Of a stretch of DNA of 64,000 nucleotides, positions 26,713 through 36,883 are shown piece after piece. How positions within the stretch are numbered: position 1 is the first letter of the stretch; every line of letters begins with the position of its first letter. The translations under genes and the position numbers were made by a program. Origin of the DNA: Falsochrobactrum tianjinense. GTDB taxonomy: Bacteria; Pseudomonadota; Alphaproteobacteria; Rhizobiales; Rhizobiaceae. Where the stretch lies: assembly GCF_019100495.1 (NCBI RefSeq), contig NZ_JAHRVA010000003.1, forward strand, positions 310,001 to 374,000, written 5' to 3'. The notes under the pieces are model-generated. The model did no database searches. It was not told the DNA's origin and saw only the letters and a program-made list of their open reading frames with translations.

Positions 26713-26932
26713 CAAAGGACCTCCACTCCGAGCCAAGACCGCAATCCCTCCTTATGCGACGCTCGAATGGATGGTTCGATAATGATGATGTCACCCTGCA
26801 TGTGCGATACTTCCCGAAAGGAGGGGGAGGCGTGGGCCAAGCCTGTAAACCAGAGATTAGCGAGCAGTATGATTCGTCGCAAGTGCCGACGGACGTTTGG
26901 TCCAAACTCAGCGTGTGGATGTTACCTTAGAG
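26713..26932. other. Unassigned stretch between ATPase and Fic remnants
   Basis: No recognisable gene. At 26933-26970 the bases tgtcatttcgcccccagc and the following ggaaccgacccc resemble the end of an IS21-type element, but this is only an impression. Confidence 0.3.
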
Positions 26933-27377
26933 TGTCATTTCGCCCCCAGCCGGAACCGACCCCCTGATGCTGTTCCAGCTGCGCGTAATAGGTTTTGCGG
27001 CTCTGTTCGATGGCAAAACTCAGCAGGGTCAGACTGGGTTGTCCTAGTGATTGGGCGAGTGATTTTTCGGCCAGCGCACGGCCGAGACGCCTATTACCGG
27101 TCGGAGCGCTTCTGTTGAACCACGATATGAACCGGTGCATTTCGCCCGGTACCTGCGCTGATTGCACACTCAACCGGTCCAGTGTTTCCCCTTCGATCCG
27201 CTCGTCTTGATCGCTCAGCAGTTCGATGCGTAACTGATCGCGCTGTTCCGGGTTGATATGGCGCACCGCACCAATCACCTCGCCGGAAGACAGCAGGAAC
27301 TGCTGCTCCAGCGCCGCAAGCGCGGAAGCGTCTTGGCGGAAGTTTGGCCAGTCCCGTTGCGTCCGGTTCCAGGGCAT
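26922..27377 (-). pseudogene. Fic-family protein with the catalytic segment deleted
   Basis: This open frame of 151 residues begins like Fic proteins with an N-terminal DUF4172-type domain (DWPNFRQDASALAALEQQFL, then ERIEGETLDRLSVQSAQ, which carries the inhibitory-helix-like S/T-x-x-x-E-G pattern region). It then jumps from MHRFISWFNRSAPTG directly to NRRLGRALAEKSLAQSLGQP, which is the part just after the Fic motif. The HPFxDGNGR loop and everything before it in the core, about 60 or more residues, is missing, so AMP-transfer activity should be lost. The last 13 residues are also foreign. Intact relatives are about 370 residues. The frame remains open across the junction. Confidence 0.65.
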
Positions 27378-27404
27378 GAGCGATAGTACTCTTTTCTATC
27401 GCTC
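27378..27404. promoter_or_regulatory. Perfect 9-bp inverted repeat at the Fic start
   Basis: GAGCGATAG (27378-27386) and CTATCGCTC (27396-27404) with a 9-base spacer abut the Fic start codon. This is typical placement for an operator or a translation-blocking stem. Confidence 0.4.
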
Positions 27405-27544
27405 ACATTGCCCGACATTATTGAACAATGGCGTCTGTCGCTCAGGACTTTCGCGCTGGGAAAGCCGCTATGGTCGTTTCGCGAACAAAGCAGCCGCTGG
27501 CTGAATGTCCACCGTGCATTACGGTGATGATGCAGCGCTGTCTC

Positions 27545-28048
27545 TCAGAGTTCCACCAGCCGATCTGTTACGGGTGTCGATTGCACGACCGAAGAATTGG
27601 TCGCGCCGAACGGCACGATCCGATCGACAAGGGCTTCCATTTCAGCCACGTCGCGCACATGAGCCCGCGCTACGAAGCAATCGTCACCGGAGACCCTGTC
27701 GCAAGCCACAATCTGAGGTGTGTTGCGGATCGCCTCGATCATGTTCTTCATCTCGCCCGGCAAAGGCCGTGCCCGGATCAGGATCGTCAGGCCGAAGCCG
27801 AGGCGCGAAGGATCGATTCGTGCGCCGTAGCCGGTGATGATGCCCACATCTTCCAAACGCCTCACCCGATCCGCGACGCTCGGCGCTGAAAGCCCGACGC
27901 GGCGTGCCAGTTCAGCGCGCGAAATGCGCGAATCCGCGCAGAGCTCTTTCACGATCGCTGTATCTATCCGGTCGAGACCTGTTTTTTCTGATCGAAGGCC
28001 GACGGGCTCCCCAGCCTTTGATGTTTCATAAGATTTTATATTTGGCAT
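27545..28048 (-). CDS. Lrp/AsnC-family transcriptional regulator
   Basis: A 167-residue regulator from ATG 28048 (28057 also possible). The helix-turn-helix is near residues 27-70 (LDRIDTAIVKELCADSRISR, LARRVGLSAPSVADRVRRLE). It is followed by the RAM ligand domain (FGLTILIRARPLPGEMKNMI, VACDRVSGDDCFVARAHVRD). The gene is divergent from the EamA exporter at 28096 with a gap of under 50 bases, so it most likely controls that exporter in response to an amino acid. This is a common pairing. The upstream open frame extension is not part of the protein. Confidence 0.9.
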   Translation of the reverse strand: MPNIKSYETSKAGEPVGLRSEKTGLDRIDTAIVKELCADSRISRAELARRVGLSAPSVADRVRRLEDVGIITGYGARIDPSRLGFGLTILIRARPLPGEMKNMIEAIRNTPQIVACDRVSGDDCFVARAHVRDVAEMEALVDRIVPFGATNSSVVQSTPVTDRLVEL

Positions 28049-28095
28049 ATCTATCATCCATATGAAAGGTGTCCTGGATCTTGCATCATCATAGC

Positions 28096-29052
28096 ATGAC
28101 AAAACAAACCCCGGCTGTCTCGCCTCCGCCTTCATCCGGTACGATGTCAAGCGTCGCCGAAAGCGTTCCGCCGCACGCCTGGTTCGGCGTTTCGGCGGTG
28201 TTCCACTATCTCGGCCCGTCCTTCGCGGTGCTGCTGTTTCCTGTGGTCGGGGTTCTGGGGGTGGCATGGTTTCGGATCGCCTCGGCCGCGCTTATTCTCG
28301 CGCCGATCACCCAGCCCTGGCACACGTTCCGCAATTCCTCTCCGCGCGAGCGTATGCTGCTGCTTGCCCTTGGCGGATGTCTCGCGGTGATGAACAGCTC
28401 GTTCTACCTCGCGCTCGACCGGCTGCCAATTGCGCTTGTGGCCGCCATCGAGTTCGTCGGCACCATTGGCATCGCGCTTTGTGGTCTGCGAACCGGCCGC
28501 AATTATCTCGCCTTCGTTCTGGCCAGTCTCGGCGTGGCGTTGCTGGTCGATGTGCCGTCGCTCCTCGCGGCAGGCGGACCGGAGCTGGCATCGGACCTGC
28601 TGGGCCTCCTCTGGGCGGTTCTCAACGGAGGGCTTTTCGTCCTCTACATCATCCTTGGGCACAAGATTTCGGAAGGCGGCGCCTCAGGCGGGGTGGAACG
28701 GCTCGGCGCGGCGATGGCGGCGGCCTTTCTGTTCGTCATGCCAATCGGATTCCTGCAAGCCCTGGATGCATTCGGTGCACCACTCTTGGTTCTCGCTGGC
28801 ATCGGCGTCGGTATCTGTTCCTCTGTGGTTCCTTACGTGTGCGACCAGTTCGCCATGTCACGGCTGCCGCGCGCCAGTTTCGCCTTCCTGCTGGCACTGC
28901 TGCCAGCCATGGCGACCACCATTGGAGTGATCATCCTGAGGCAGATACCGAGCTCTGTGGACGTCATCGGTGTGCTCCTGGTTATGGTCGGGGTTGGGGT
29001 TCACAAACCGCCGAAACTCTGGCCCCCTCATTCGCGACCGAGTGGAGAATGA
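28096..29052 (+). CDS. EamA/RhtA-type metabolite exporter
   Basis: A 318-residue inner-membrane protein with ten hydrophobic segments in two repeats of five (first repeat from about residue 25, second from about 175), as in RhtA threonine/homoserine exporters. The RhtA-like features WFRIASAALILAP and YLALDRLPIALVAAIEFVGT are visible. The C-terminus is short and polar. ATG 28096 is preferred to GTG 28069, although no strong Shine-Dalgarno is seen before either. Adjacent Lrp control suggests amino acid export. Confidence 0.88.
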   Translation: MTKQTPAVSPPPSSGTMSSVAESVPPHAWFGVSAVFHYLGPSFAVLLFPVVGVLGVAWFRIASAALILAPITQPWHTFRNSSPRERMLLLALGGCLAVMNSSFYLALDRLPIALVAAIEFVGTIGIALCGLRTGRNYLAFVLASLGVALLVDVPSLLAAGGPELASDLLGLLWAVLNGGLFVLYIILGHKISEGGASGGVERLGAAMAAAFLFVMPIGFLQALDAFGAPLLVLAGIGVGICSSVVPYVCDQFAMSRLPRASFAFLLALLPAMATTIGVIILRQIPSSVDVIGVLLVMVGVGVHKPPKLWPPHSRPSGE

Positions 29053-29602
29053 CCGGCGGTTGTAATGAAGGGCTATCCTGCATGGCAGGGCGTGCGAGGA
29101 CCTCGGCCCAAAGCGCAACTGCTCAGCAAAAATCTATCTATCGATAATAAAAGATAGATCAGCAATATTTGTGCGGCAATCGGCGGAGTTTGGCGGGACA
29201 TGTGGGATGGTGATGAGAACTATATCCCGACAAAACAGGCAAGGGGTGGCGGCGCTGCCGCGCAGGCATCAGATGTCCGCTTTGCTTTATTCCAGACATT
29301 AGCGTAGCATTCACGCGCTTCCAAAGCGGTCGTTTTGCTTATCATGCTTTCAACGTCCGTGAAGGGGTGGGAAACGGACTGGCAAGTTTTAAGCAGCTAC
29401 GCGCCCCAAATCGGTCATTCCTGCCCTAATCAACGCTCCCCAAAAGCGGACGAATGTTACTCTGATAGGCCCGCAGCCATCGGATAGTTCGAATTCTGCT
29501 GGGCGCGCCAAATACCGTCGATTACCCTCCAAGCGCATGCACAAGCTTGATCTATCGCCTTTGCCATAATAAGCGTGCCGGATCATCTCGGGGAGGGCGT
29601 TA
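29053..29602. other. 550-base stretch without a recognisable gene
   Basis: A weak stem ATCTATC (29132-29138) with GATAGAT (29153-29159) lies 80 bases after the exporter and may end its transcript. Otherwise there are only shadow frames. GGGAGGG just before 29603 is the ribosome binding site of the dGTPase fragment. Confidence 0.5.
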
Positions 29603-29983
29603 ATGAACTGGAACGAACTGCTGTGCAGTGAGCGGCTAGGTGACAAAAACTACCAGCCGGGAACTAGTCGATCTATCTTTGTTCAAGATCACGACCGGAT
29701 TGTCTTCTCGGCACCTTTTCTCCGCTTAGCCAACAAGACGCAGGTCCAGCCCCTCTATGAGCATGATCATGTTCATCATCGGCTGATTCACTCCATCGAG
29801 GTGAGTAGTGTCGGACGCTCGCTCGCGACTTCAATTGCCGCCGTTCGGAGTGCTGCCGCCGCTGCCCGAAACTTGCCATTCGCTTTGTTCCGCCAAGCGG
29901 CAGAGCTGGGGCCGAAAGCAGACATCGATATCTGCGGCGCGTCCCCGATTGGTCGTCAGTGGCGAAGCTGCGGCGGCCGCTGA
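29603..29983 (+). pseudogene. dGTP triphosphohydrolase, N-terminal fragment
   Basis: The frame starts well (GGGAGGG before ATG 29603) and its first 80 residues are a normal HD-domain dNTP triphosphohydrolase start: SIFVQDHDRIVFSAPFLRLA, NKTQVQPLYEHDHVHHRLIH and SIEVSSVGRSLA. That covers the first metal-binding His only. From about residue 82 the sequence (AAVRSAAAAARNLPFALF...) has no relation to the family and it stops at 126 residues instead of about 400-500. The HD dyad and later metal ligands are missing. It is a truncated gene fused to unrelated DNA. Confidence 0.75.
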
Positions 29984-30190
29984 ATGGGCTTCCCTGCGAT
30001 TGATAACCCGTTGGTGCTATTCGCAAGCCGCACTTTATCCTTGATCCACGGGTCCCCGGAAACGCTGGAGGCTCAAATCTGGTCAATTTGGCTCAATGGG
30101 CGTATAGTTTAATAAATTTCCGGTCATCACCCTGACCGCCTCTTTATTGTCAGGCCTGATGATAGCCGCGATGCAATGGAGAGGATTGTC

Positions 30191-30994
30191 ATGAGCCAAT
30201 TTCATGTATTCGCTGGAAGTAAGCCGGCGGTTGAATATCCGCATGTAAGGAGAATTCACTATCGTGATGTGTTCTCCGCATTGAGTAAGGGATTTCAGGA
30301 TTTTTGGGCAAAGCCATCGCATTATGTGTTTCTCTGCCTGATCTATCCGCTGGCTGGCTTGTTTATTACCTATTGGAGCGCTAACGCGAATGCGCTGCCT
30401 TTACTGTTTCCACTTATGTCCGGCTTTGCACTGCTCGGCCCATTTGCCGCTATTGGTCTATATGAAATCAGTCGCCGACGTGAGTTGAATGAAGACGCAT
30501 CTTGGCGTCATGCGCTTGAAGTGTGGCGCTCACCGTCCGTTCCTGCCATTCTGGCAATTGGCGCATTGCTGGTTGCGGTTTTCATTGCTTGGCTGATCGT
30601 GGCGCAAGCCCTTTATGTTGAGATGTTTGGCCCGTTCGCGCCAGCCTCACTGTTGGCGTTGATGGATCAAGTCCTGAACACACCGCAGGGGCATAGTCTG
30701 TTCTGGATAGGCAATGCCATCGGCTTAGGTTTTGCGTTGTTCACGCTTTGCACGACGATTGTCGCTTTCCCATTATTACTCGACCGGGATGTGGGAGCCG
30801 TTGCTGCGGTCTGCACGTCGGTCAAGGTATTCTTCCGCAACCCCGCAGAATGCTTGTTGTGGGCAGCGATCGTCGTTGCATTGCTGGCGGTGGGATTTGC
30901 GACATTCCTGGTCGGGCTGGCAATTGTGATACCTGTGCTTGGTCATGCTACGTGGCATTTATATCGCAAGACTGTTGAGGCGCCGCAATTGTAG
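30191..30994 (+). CDS. DUF2189-family integral membrane protein
   Basis: A 267-residue protein of the DUF2189 family of unknown function. After a polar start with the typical PHVRRIHYRDVFSALSKGFQ, it has about six membrane segments (near residues 45-65, 70-92, 118-140, 170-195, 210-230 and 235-258). The motif FAAIGLYEISRRRELNED between segments 2 and 3 is family-typical. GAGAGG lies upstream of ATG 30191, which is preferred to ATG 30176. It stands alone between the debris zone and the fatty-acid operon. Confidence 0.85.
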   Translation: MSQFHVFAGSKPAVEYPHVRRIHYRDVFSALSKGFQDFWAKPSHYVFLCLIYPLAGLFITYWSANANALPLLFPLMSGFALLGPFAAIGLYEISRRRELNEDASWRHALEVWRSPSVPAILAIGALLVAVFIAWLIVAQALYVEMFGPFAPASLLALMDQVLNTPQGHSLFWIGNAIGLGFALFTLCTTIVAFPLLLDRDVGAVAAVCTSVKVFFRNPAECLLWAAIVVALLAVGFATFLVGLAIVIPVLGHATWHLYRKTVEAPQL

Positions 30995-31445
30995 CACATC
31001 GTACAGTTTGGCGCAGCCGCCGTGGAGGCGGCAATTCCACATAGATTTCTTGAACGGGCATGGGTGCACTGTTTCCGGATGGCACCGTAACTGGCTGGAT
31101 TGGGCGATTCCCCCTATAAAGCTTCGATCCCGCTTGGCGCAAAACCGGTGCGGCGATCACACTATTCCGTTTTTCAGCCACATCTAAAGCACTGTAGTTT
31201 TGACGTTTACGGAAACGTCAAAATGTATTAGCTTGATACCGAAGTCTGGCAATCACGGCCCAAGCCGGGGAAATGATTGGCTAAACAGCAGCAAAAATGA
31301 CAGGTTTCGCACAAGAATGGCCTTGTGTTGCTGCGTGCAGGCCGTTGCGATTTTCACCGAGAGGGGTGTGGTAGCCTGCTTGGGATGTGTTGGGCAGCAT
31401 TTCGTTTTACGCGGAAATACTCAGGTGATGAATTGGAGGATATCG
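30995..31445. other. 451-base control region of the beta-oxidation operon
   Basis: No gene is apparent. It contains the operator-promoter at 31198-31231 and a leader of about 210 bases. TTGGAGGA at 31433-31440 is the Shine-Dalgarno of the acyl-CoA dehydrogenase; the longer open frame starting at 31200 is not translated in my view. Confidence 0.6.
31198..31231 (+). promoter_or_regulatory. Perfect inverted repeat operator overlapping a long-spacer promoter
   Basis: TTTTGACGTTT (31198-31208), acgg, AAACGTCAAAA (31213-31223) is a perfect 11-bp dyad. Its left arm supplies a -35 TTGACG (31200-31205) and TATTAG (31226-31231) is a candidate -10, giving a 20-base spacer. Such stretched spacers with a palindrome between the boxes are the mark of MerR-type control. 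The site resembles the LiuR-type operators described for branched-chain and fatty acid degradation genes in Proteobacteria (from memory). Confidence 0.6.
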
Positions 31446-33239
31446 ATGCCGAGCTATCGCGCGCCAGTTGAAGATACGAATTTCGTTCTCAACGACGTTC
31501 TGAATTATCAGCGTTACAACAATCTGCCGGGCTTTGCCGACGCGTCGCCCGATGTCGTCGAGGCGATCCTCGCGGAAGGTGCAAAGCTTGCCGAAGGCAC
31601 TCTGTTCCCGATCAATCACACAGGCGACAGGCAAGGCTGCATCCGTGCGCCCGACGGCTCGGTGAAAACGCCGGAAGGTTTCAAGGAAGCCTATGATCTT
31701 TACTGCGAAAGCGGCTGGATCGGCCTCGCCGTTCTGGAACAGTATGGCGGGCAGGGGCTTCCCTATCTGCTGCACACCGCTGTCGGTGAATATATGTCGT
31801 CGGCCAATATGGCGCTCATTATGTATCCGGGGCTGACGCAGGGCGCGATTGCCGCATTGCTTGCGCATGGCACCGATGAGCAGAAAGATACTTATCTGCC
31901 GAAGATGGTCGAGGGTGTCTGGACCGGGACGATGAACCTGACCGAACCGCATTGCGGTACCGATCTTGGGCTGTTGCGCACCAGTGCCACACCGCAGGAA
32001 GATGGCAGCTACAGGATTTCCGGCCAGAAGATTTTTATCTCGGCTGGCGAACATGACATGGCGGAAAACATCATCCATCTGGTGCTGGCCCGTATCGACG
32101 GCGCGCCGGAAGGCGTGAAAGGCATTTCGCTTTTCATCGTGCCGAAATTCATTCTTGATGCCGATGGAAATCCCGGCGAACGCAACGGCGTTTCCTGCGG
32201 CTCCATTGAAGAAAAGATGGGTATTCACGGCAACGCCACCTGCGTCATGAATTATGACGATGCGACAGGCTATCTGATCGGTGAGGCGCATAAGGGCCTG
32301 CGCGCCATGTTCACCATGATGAATGAAGCACGGCTGGGCGTTGCCTTGCAGGGACTTTCGATTGCGGAAACTGCCTACCAGAATGCCGCAATCTATGCGC
32401 GCGAACGCATTCAGGGCCGTGCGCTTTCCGGAGCCGCAGCTCCTGACAGGAAGGCCGATCCGATCATTGTGCATCCGGATATCCGCCGCAATCTGATGAA
32501 TATCCGCGCTTTCAATGAGGCTGGCCGGGCGCTGCTTTTATGGGTCGCGCTTCATTCCGACATCGCGCATCGTTCAAGCGATGAGGTCGAACGGCAGGCG
32601 GCGGACGATCTGGTCGGTCTGCTGACGCCGGTGCTCAAGGGTGTTCTGACCGACAAGGGATTTGAACATGCTGTCATGGCGCAGCAGGTCTTCGGCGGTC
32701 ACGGCTATATCGAAGAAAGCGGCATGAGCCAATATGTGCGCGATGCTCGTATCGCCATGATCTATGAAGGTGCCAACGGCATTCAGGCGCTCGATCTGGT
32801 GGGGCGCAAGCTGGCGCTCAATGGCGGTCGTGCGGTTACGGCTTTTTTCAATGAAGTGGGCGAATTCTGCGAAGAAAATCGCGAGAATGAAAAGCTTTCC
32901 TTCTTCACCAAACATCTCAAAAAGGGCCTCAGCGACCTTCAGGCTGCAACCATGTGGCTGATGGAGAATGCAATGGCAAAACCCGACAATGCCGGTGCCG
33001 CGTCCAACGACTACATGCATCTCTTCGGTCTGGTGGCGCTGGGCTATATGTGGGGGCGGATGGTGAAAGCGGCGGAAGAAAAGCTGGCCGCGGGCAGGGG
33101 CAACAAGGATTTCCTTGAAGCTAAAATTGTCACCGCGCGTTACTATTTCGAGCGTATCATGCCGGAAAGCGCTGCACATCTCGCACGCATCCAGTCGGGC
33201 GCGGATTCGATGCTGGCGCTGCCTGCAGACGCATTCTGA
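31446..33239 (+). CDS. Acyl-CoA dehydrogenase, large form with C-terminal extension
   Basis: A 597-residue FAD-dependent acyl-CoA dehydrogenase of the long subgroup that includes 3-methylmercaptopropionyl-CoA and long-chain enzymes. FAD-binding motifs are [20 protein letters not shown] and [20 protein letters not shown]. The catalytic base is probably E441 in [19 protein letters not shown]. An N-terminal extra helix block ([20 protein letters not shown]) and a C-terminal domain of about 120 residues distinguish it from 380-residue forms. It performs the first step of beta-oxidation. ATG 31446 has an ideal Shine-Dalgarno. It is the first gene of a three-gene operon with thiolase and FadB-like genes. 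Confidence 0.92.
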   Translation: MPSYRAPVEDTNFVLNDVLNYQRYNNLPGFADASPDVVEAILAEGAKLAEGTLFPINHTGDRQGCIRAPDGSVKTPEGFKEAYDLYCESGWIGLAVLEQYGGQGLPYLLHTAVGEYMSSANMALIMYPGLTQGAIAALLAHGTDEQKDTYLPKMVEGVWTGTMNLTEPHCGTDLGLLRTSATPQEDGSYRISGQKIFISAGEHDMAENIIHLVLARIDGAPEGVKGISLFIVPKFILDADGNPGERNGVSCGSIEEKMGIHGNATCVMNYDDATGYLIGEAHKGLRAMFTMMNEARLGVALQGLSIAETAYQNAAIYARERIQGRALSGAAAPDRKADPIIVHPDIRRNLMNIRAFNEAGRALLLWVALHSDIAHRSSDEVERQAADDLVGLLTPVLKGVLTDKGFEHAVMAQQVFGGHGYIEESGMSQYVRDARIAMIYEGANGIQALDLVGRKLALNGGRAVTAFFNEVGEFCEENRENEKLSFFTKHLKKGLSDLQAATMWLMENAMAKPDNAGAASNDYMHLFGLVALGYMWGRMVKAAEEKLAAGRGNKDFLEAKIVTARYYFERIMPESAAHLARIQSGADSMLALPADAF

Positions 33240-33256
33240 TTTTGACGGAGGAAAAA

Positions 33257-34465
33257 ATGGCCGAAGCCTATATTTACGATCATGTCCGCACGCCGCGCGG
33301 ACGCGGCAAGAAAGACGGGAGCCTGCACGAAGTGCCTGCCGTTCGTCTGGGCGCGAAGGTGCTGGAATCCTTGCGTGATCGCAATGGCATCGACACGGCA
33401 AAGGTCGATGATATTATTTTCGGCTGCGTCGATCCGGTCGGCGAGGCGGGAGCCGTGATTCCGCGCTCGGCTGCGTTTGAAGCGGGTTACGATTTCAAGG
33501 CTCCGGGCATACAGATTTCGCGCTTTTGCGCTTCCGGTCTGGATGCTGTCAATCTGGCCGCGGCCAAGGTTGCTTTCGGCGCGGATGATCTGGTGATCGC
33601 GGGCGGTGTGGAAAGCATGTCACGCGTCGGCATGGGCATGTCGGGCGGGGCCTGGTACATGGATCCGTCGGTCGGCTTTCCTGGCTATTTCATGCCGCAG
33701 GGCGTTTCCGCCGATCTGATCGCCACCAAATACGGCTTTTCCCGCGATGATGTGGATGCCTATGCGGTCGAAAGCCAGAAGCGTGCCGCCAAATCGTGGG
33801 AAAAGGGCTATTTCAAGAACTCGGTCATTCCGGTCAAGGATCAGAACGGCCTCACCATTCTCGACCGTGACGAACATATGCGTCCCGGCACCGACATGCA
33901 GGCGCTGGGGCAATTGAATCCATCCTTTGTCATGCCGGGCGAGATGGGCGGCTTCAATGCTGTCGGCATTCAGGCCCATCCGGAAGTGGAAGCCATCGAC
34001 CACGTTCATCACGCAGGCAATTCGTCGGGCATCGTTGATGGCGCGGCTGGCGTGCTGGTGGGGTCCAAAAAGGCGGGCAAGACGTTCGGCATCAAGCCGC
34101 GCGCGCGCATTCGCGCTTTTGCCAATATCGGCTCGGAACCGGCGCTGATGCTGACCGGCCCGGTCGATGTGACGCAAAAGCTTCTGAAACAGGCCAGGAT
34201 GAAGCTTTCGGACATCGATCTGTTCGAGTTGAACGAAGCCTTCGCCGCAGTAGTTCTGCGTTACATGCAGGCCTTCGACATTCCGCACGACAAAATCAAT
34301 GTCAATGGCGGCGCTATCGCGATGGGCCATCCGTTGGGTGCGACGGGCGCGATGATCCTCGGTACGGTGCTGGATGAACTGGAGCGCCGCGATCTCAATG
34401 TGGCGCTGGTGACTTTATGCATTGGCGCCGGCATGGGAACGGCCACGATCATCGAGCGCGTGTAA
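33257..34465 (+). CDS. fadA: Acetyl-CoA C-acyltransferase (3-ketoacyl-CoA thiolase)
   Basis: A 402-residue thiolase that cleaves 3-ketoacyl-CoA with CoA. The nucleophile is C91 in [16 protein letters not shown], the His is in [16 protein letters not shown] and the second Cys in [11 protein letters not shown] at the end. The start ATG 33257 follows GGAGGAAAAA, 17 bases after the dehydrogenase stop. It lies directly before the hydratase/dehydrogenase gene, so together they form the thiolase-multienzyme pair of beta-oxidation. The symbol is given by function; fadI is an alternative. Confidence 0.93.
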   Translation: MAEAYIYDHVRTPRGRGKKDGSLHEVPAVRLGAKVLESLRDRNGIDTAKVDDIIFGCVDPVGEAGAVIPRSAAFEAGYDFKAPGIQISRFCASGLDAVNLAAAKVAFGADDLVIAGGVESMSRVGMGMSGGAWYMDPSVGFPGYFMPQGVSADLIATKYGFSRDDVDAYAVESQKRAAKSWEKGYFKNSVIPVKDQNGLTILDRDEHMRPGTDMQALGQLNPSFVMPGEMGGFNAVGIQAHPEVEAIDHVHHAGNSSGIVDGAAGVLVGSKKAGKTFGIKPRARIRAFANIGSEPALMLTGPVDVTQKLLKQARMKLSDIDLFELNEAFAAVVLRYMQAFDIPHDKINVNGGAIAMGHPLGATGAMILGTVLDELERRDLNVALVTLCIGAGMGTATIIERV

Positions 34466-34478
34466 GGAGACATTATCA

Positions 34479-36695
34479 ATGGCTTACAAGAATTTCAAAG
34501 TTGAAACCGATAATGATGGCATCGCGCTCGTAACATGGGATATGCCCGACAGGTCGATGAATGTCTTCACCGTCGAGGCGATGCAGGAACTCGACGCGAT
34601 CATCGATGCGACGACAGCCGATGAGAAGGTCAAGGGTATTGTTATAACATCCGGCAAGGAAAGCTTCTCCGGCGGCGCGGACCTGACCATGCTTGAAGGT
34701 ATGTTGAAGGAGTTTCACAAAGGCAAGGCCAAGGATGCGCAGGGCGCGGTTCAGGCACTGTTTGATAATGTCGGCAAGATGAGCGGTCTGTTCCGCAAGC
34801 TTGAGACCTGCGGCAAGCCCTGGGTCTCGGCCATCAATGGCACCTGCATGGGCGGCGCGTTTGAAATGTCGCTCGCTTGCCATGCCCGTGTGGCGTCGGA
34901 TGCGCCGGGCGTGAAAATGGCCTTGCCGGAAGTGAAGGTCGGCCTGTTCCCCGGTGCTGGCGGCACGCAGCGCGTTCCGCGCCTTGCCAACCAGCAGGAC
35001 GCGCTTCAGATGATGACGACCGGCTCCAGCCTGACGGCGCAACGCGCCAGGGCGATGGGCCTCGTCACTGAGATTGCTCCGGCCAAAAAACTGGTCGAAA
35101 CGGCGAAGAAGCTCATCAAGGGTGGCCTCAAGCCGGTGCAGCCATGGGATGAAAAGGGCTTCAAGCTTCCGGGCGGCGCGATCTATTCCGCTGCGGGCGC
35201 CAATCTCTGGCCTGCGGCGACTGCGATCCTGCGCCGCGAAACATCGGGCAATTATCCGGCAGCTCTTGCCATTCTCAAATCGGTTTATGAGGGGCTGCTG
35301 GTGCCCTTCGATACGGCGCTGAAGATCGAGCAGCGCTATTTCACCGAAATCCTGCAAACCACCGAAGCGGCTATGATGATCCGTTCGTTGTTCGTGTCGT
35401 TGCAGGAACTCAACAAGGGTGCACGCCGCCCGGCGGAAGAAAAACCAAACAAATTCAGGAAGATCGGCGTCATCGGCGCAGGCTTCATGGGTGCGGGCAT
35501 TGCCTATGTGACGGCGAAGGCCGGCATTCCGGTGGTGCTGATCGACCGCGATCAGGAATCTGCCGACAAGGGCAAGGCGCATACCGCCGATCTGGTGACC
35601 AGGGAAATCCAGAAGGGACGCGCCACCGAAGCTGACAAGGAAAAGCTGCTGTCACTCATCACCGCAACGCCTGATTACGCTTTGCTTGAGGGCGCTGATC
35701 TGGTGATTGAAGCCGTGTTTGAGGACCGCGACGTCAAGCGCGTCGCGACCGAAAAGGCTGAGGAAGTGCTCAAGACTTCTGCCATTTTCGCTTCCAACAC
35801 CTCGACCCTGCCGATCACCGGACTTGCGAAAGTGTCGAAACGCCCGAAGAACTTCATCGGCATTCATTTCTTCTCGCCCGTCGACAAGATGATGCTGGTG
35901 GAAGTGATTCTGGGCAAGAAGACCTCCGACAAGGCTCTGGCCGTAGCCCTTGATTATGTCCGGGCGATCAAGAAGACGCCGATCGTCGTCAACGACACAC
36001 GCGGCTTCTACGTCAATCGCTGCGTGCTGCGCTATATGTCGGAAGCCTATAATATGCTCATCGAGGGCGTCCCGGCGGCGATGATCGAAAACGCTGCCCG
36101 CATGGCCGGTATGCCGGTCGGCCCGCTCGCGCTCAACGACGAAACGGCGATCGACCTGTCGCAGAAAATTCTCAAAGCCACACTGGCTGATCTGGGTGAG
36201 AAGGCTGTCGATCCGCGTCATGTGGAACTGGTGGACAGGCTCGTCAACGAATTCGACCGCAAGGGCCGCAAGAACGGGAAGGGCTTCTACGATTATCCGG
36301 CAAAGCCTGCCAAGAAGCACCTGTGGCCGGGCCTAAAAGACCTCTACCCGCAGCAGAATCCCGACAAGATCGACGTTGGTGAGTTGAAAGAACGTTTCCT
36401 TGTCACCATCGCTCTGGAAGCCGCCCGGGTAATGGAAGAGGGCATAGTGACCGATCCGCGTGAGGCGGATGTCGGCTCAATCCTTGCCTTTGGCTTTGCA
36501 CCTTATACGGGCGGCACGCTGTCCTATATCGACGGCATGGGGGCAAGCAAATTCGTCAAGCTCGCCAAGGGCATGCAGAAGAAATACGGCCAGCAGTTCA
36601 AGGCGCCGAAACTGTTGCTCGATATGGCAGAGAACGGCGAAAGCTTCTATCAGCGTTTCAACCCGTACAAGGGCGAAACGAAGAAAGCAGCCTAA
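34479..36695 (+). CDS. fadB: Bifunctional enoyl-CoA hydratase / 3-hydroxyacyl-CoA dehydrogenase
   Basis: A 738-residue multifunctional beta-oxidation enzyme. Residues 1-190 form the crotonase domain, with the oxyanion loops [12 protein letters not shown] and [19 protein letters not shown] and the Glu-bearing [20 protein letters not shown]. From about residue 325 the NAD-binding Rossmann motif [20 protein letters not shown] starts the dehydrogenase domain, followed by [20 protein letters not shown] and two C-terminal helical repeats. It starts 13 bases after the thiolase stop. Order and length fit FadJ/FadB proteins of Alphaproteobacteria. Confidence 0.93.
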   Translation: MAYKNFKVETDNDGIALVTWDMPDRSMNVFTVEAMQELDAIIDATTADEKVKGIVITSGKESFSGGADLTMLEGMLKEFHKGKAKDAQGAVQALFDNVGKMSGLFRKLETCGKPWVSAINGTCMGGAFEMSLACHARVASDAPGVKMALPEVKVGLFPGAGGTQRVPRLANQQDALQMMTTGSSLTAQRARAMGLVTEIAPAKKLVETAKKLIKGGLKPVQPWDEKGFKLPGGAIYSAAGANLWPAATAILRRETSGNYPAALAILKSVYEGLLVPFDTALKIEQRYFTEILQTTEAAMMIRSLFVSLQELNKGARRPAEEKPNKFRKIGVIGAGFMGAGIAYVTAKAGIPVVLIDRDQESADKGKAHTADLVTREIQKGRATEADKEKLLSLITATPDYALLEGADLVIEAVFEDRDVKRVATEKAEEVLKTSAIFASNTSTLPITGLAKVSKRPKNFIGIHFFSPVDKMMLVEVILGKKTSDKALAVALDYVRAIKKTPIVVNDTRGFYVNRCVLRYMSEAYNMLIEGVPAAMIENAARMAGMPVGPLALNDETAIDLSQKILKATLADLGEKAVDPRHVELVDRLVNEFDRKGRKNGKGFYDYPAKPAKKHLWPGLKDLYPQQNPDKIDVGELKERFLVTIALEAARVMEEGIVTDPREADVGSILAFGFAPYTGGTLSYIDGMGASKFVKLAKGMQKKYGQQFKAPKLLLDMAENGESFYQRFNPYKGETKKAA

Positions 36696-36716
36696 GCGGC
36701 CTGCCGCCATTTGAGA

Positions 36717-36741
36717 GGCGCGGTATGTCTTATGCCGCGCC
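36717..36741 (+). terminator. GC-rich hairpin after the beta-oxidation operon
   Basis: GGCGCGG (36717-36723) pairs with CCGCGCC (36735-36741) around an 11-base loop, 21 bases after the fadB stop, followed by cgtcttcct. It is a probable terminator with a weak T-run. Confidence 0.5.
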
Positions 36742-36883
36742 CGTCTTCCTGTATGGCGCCAATTGATATAAGAAAATTTTCCCTGTAATATCGTGCACCT
36801 TGCACAGAACCGCACTTTTCGCTAAGTTATGGCAAAAGATGGGATAAAATTAGGTTTAAAATCCTCTTTGGCGGATCGTTACA

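Noticed and set aside
26933-26970. Possible IS21-type terminus beside the Fic remnant
   Set aside because: It only resembles such ends from memory; no istA/istB sequence and no second end are present.
29389-29646. 85-codon minus-strand frame before the dGTPase fragment
   Set aside because: Overlaps the start and ribosome binding site of a recognisable gene fragment and shows no motif.
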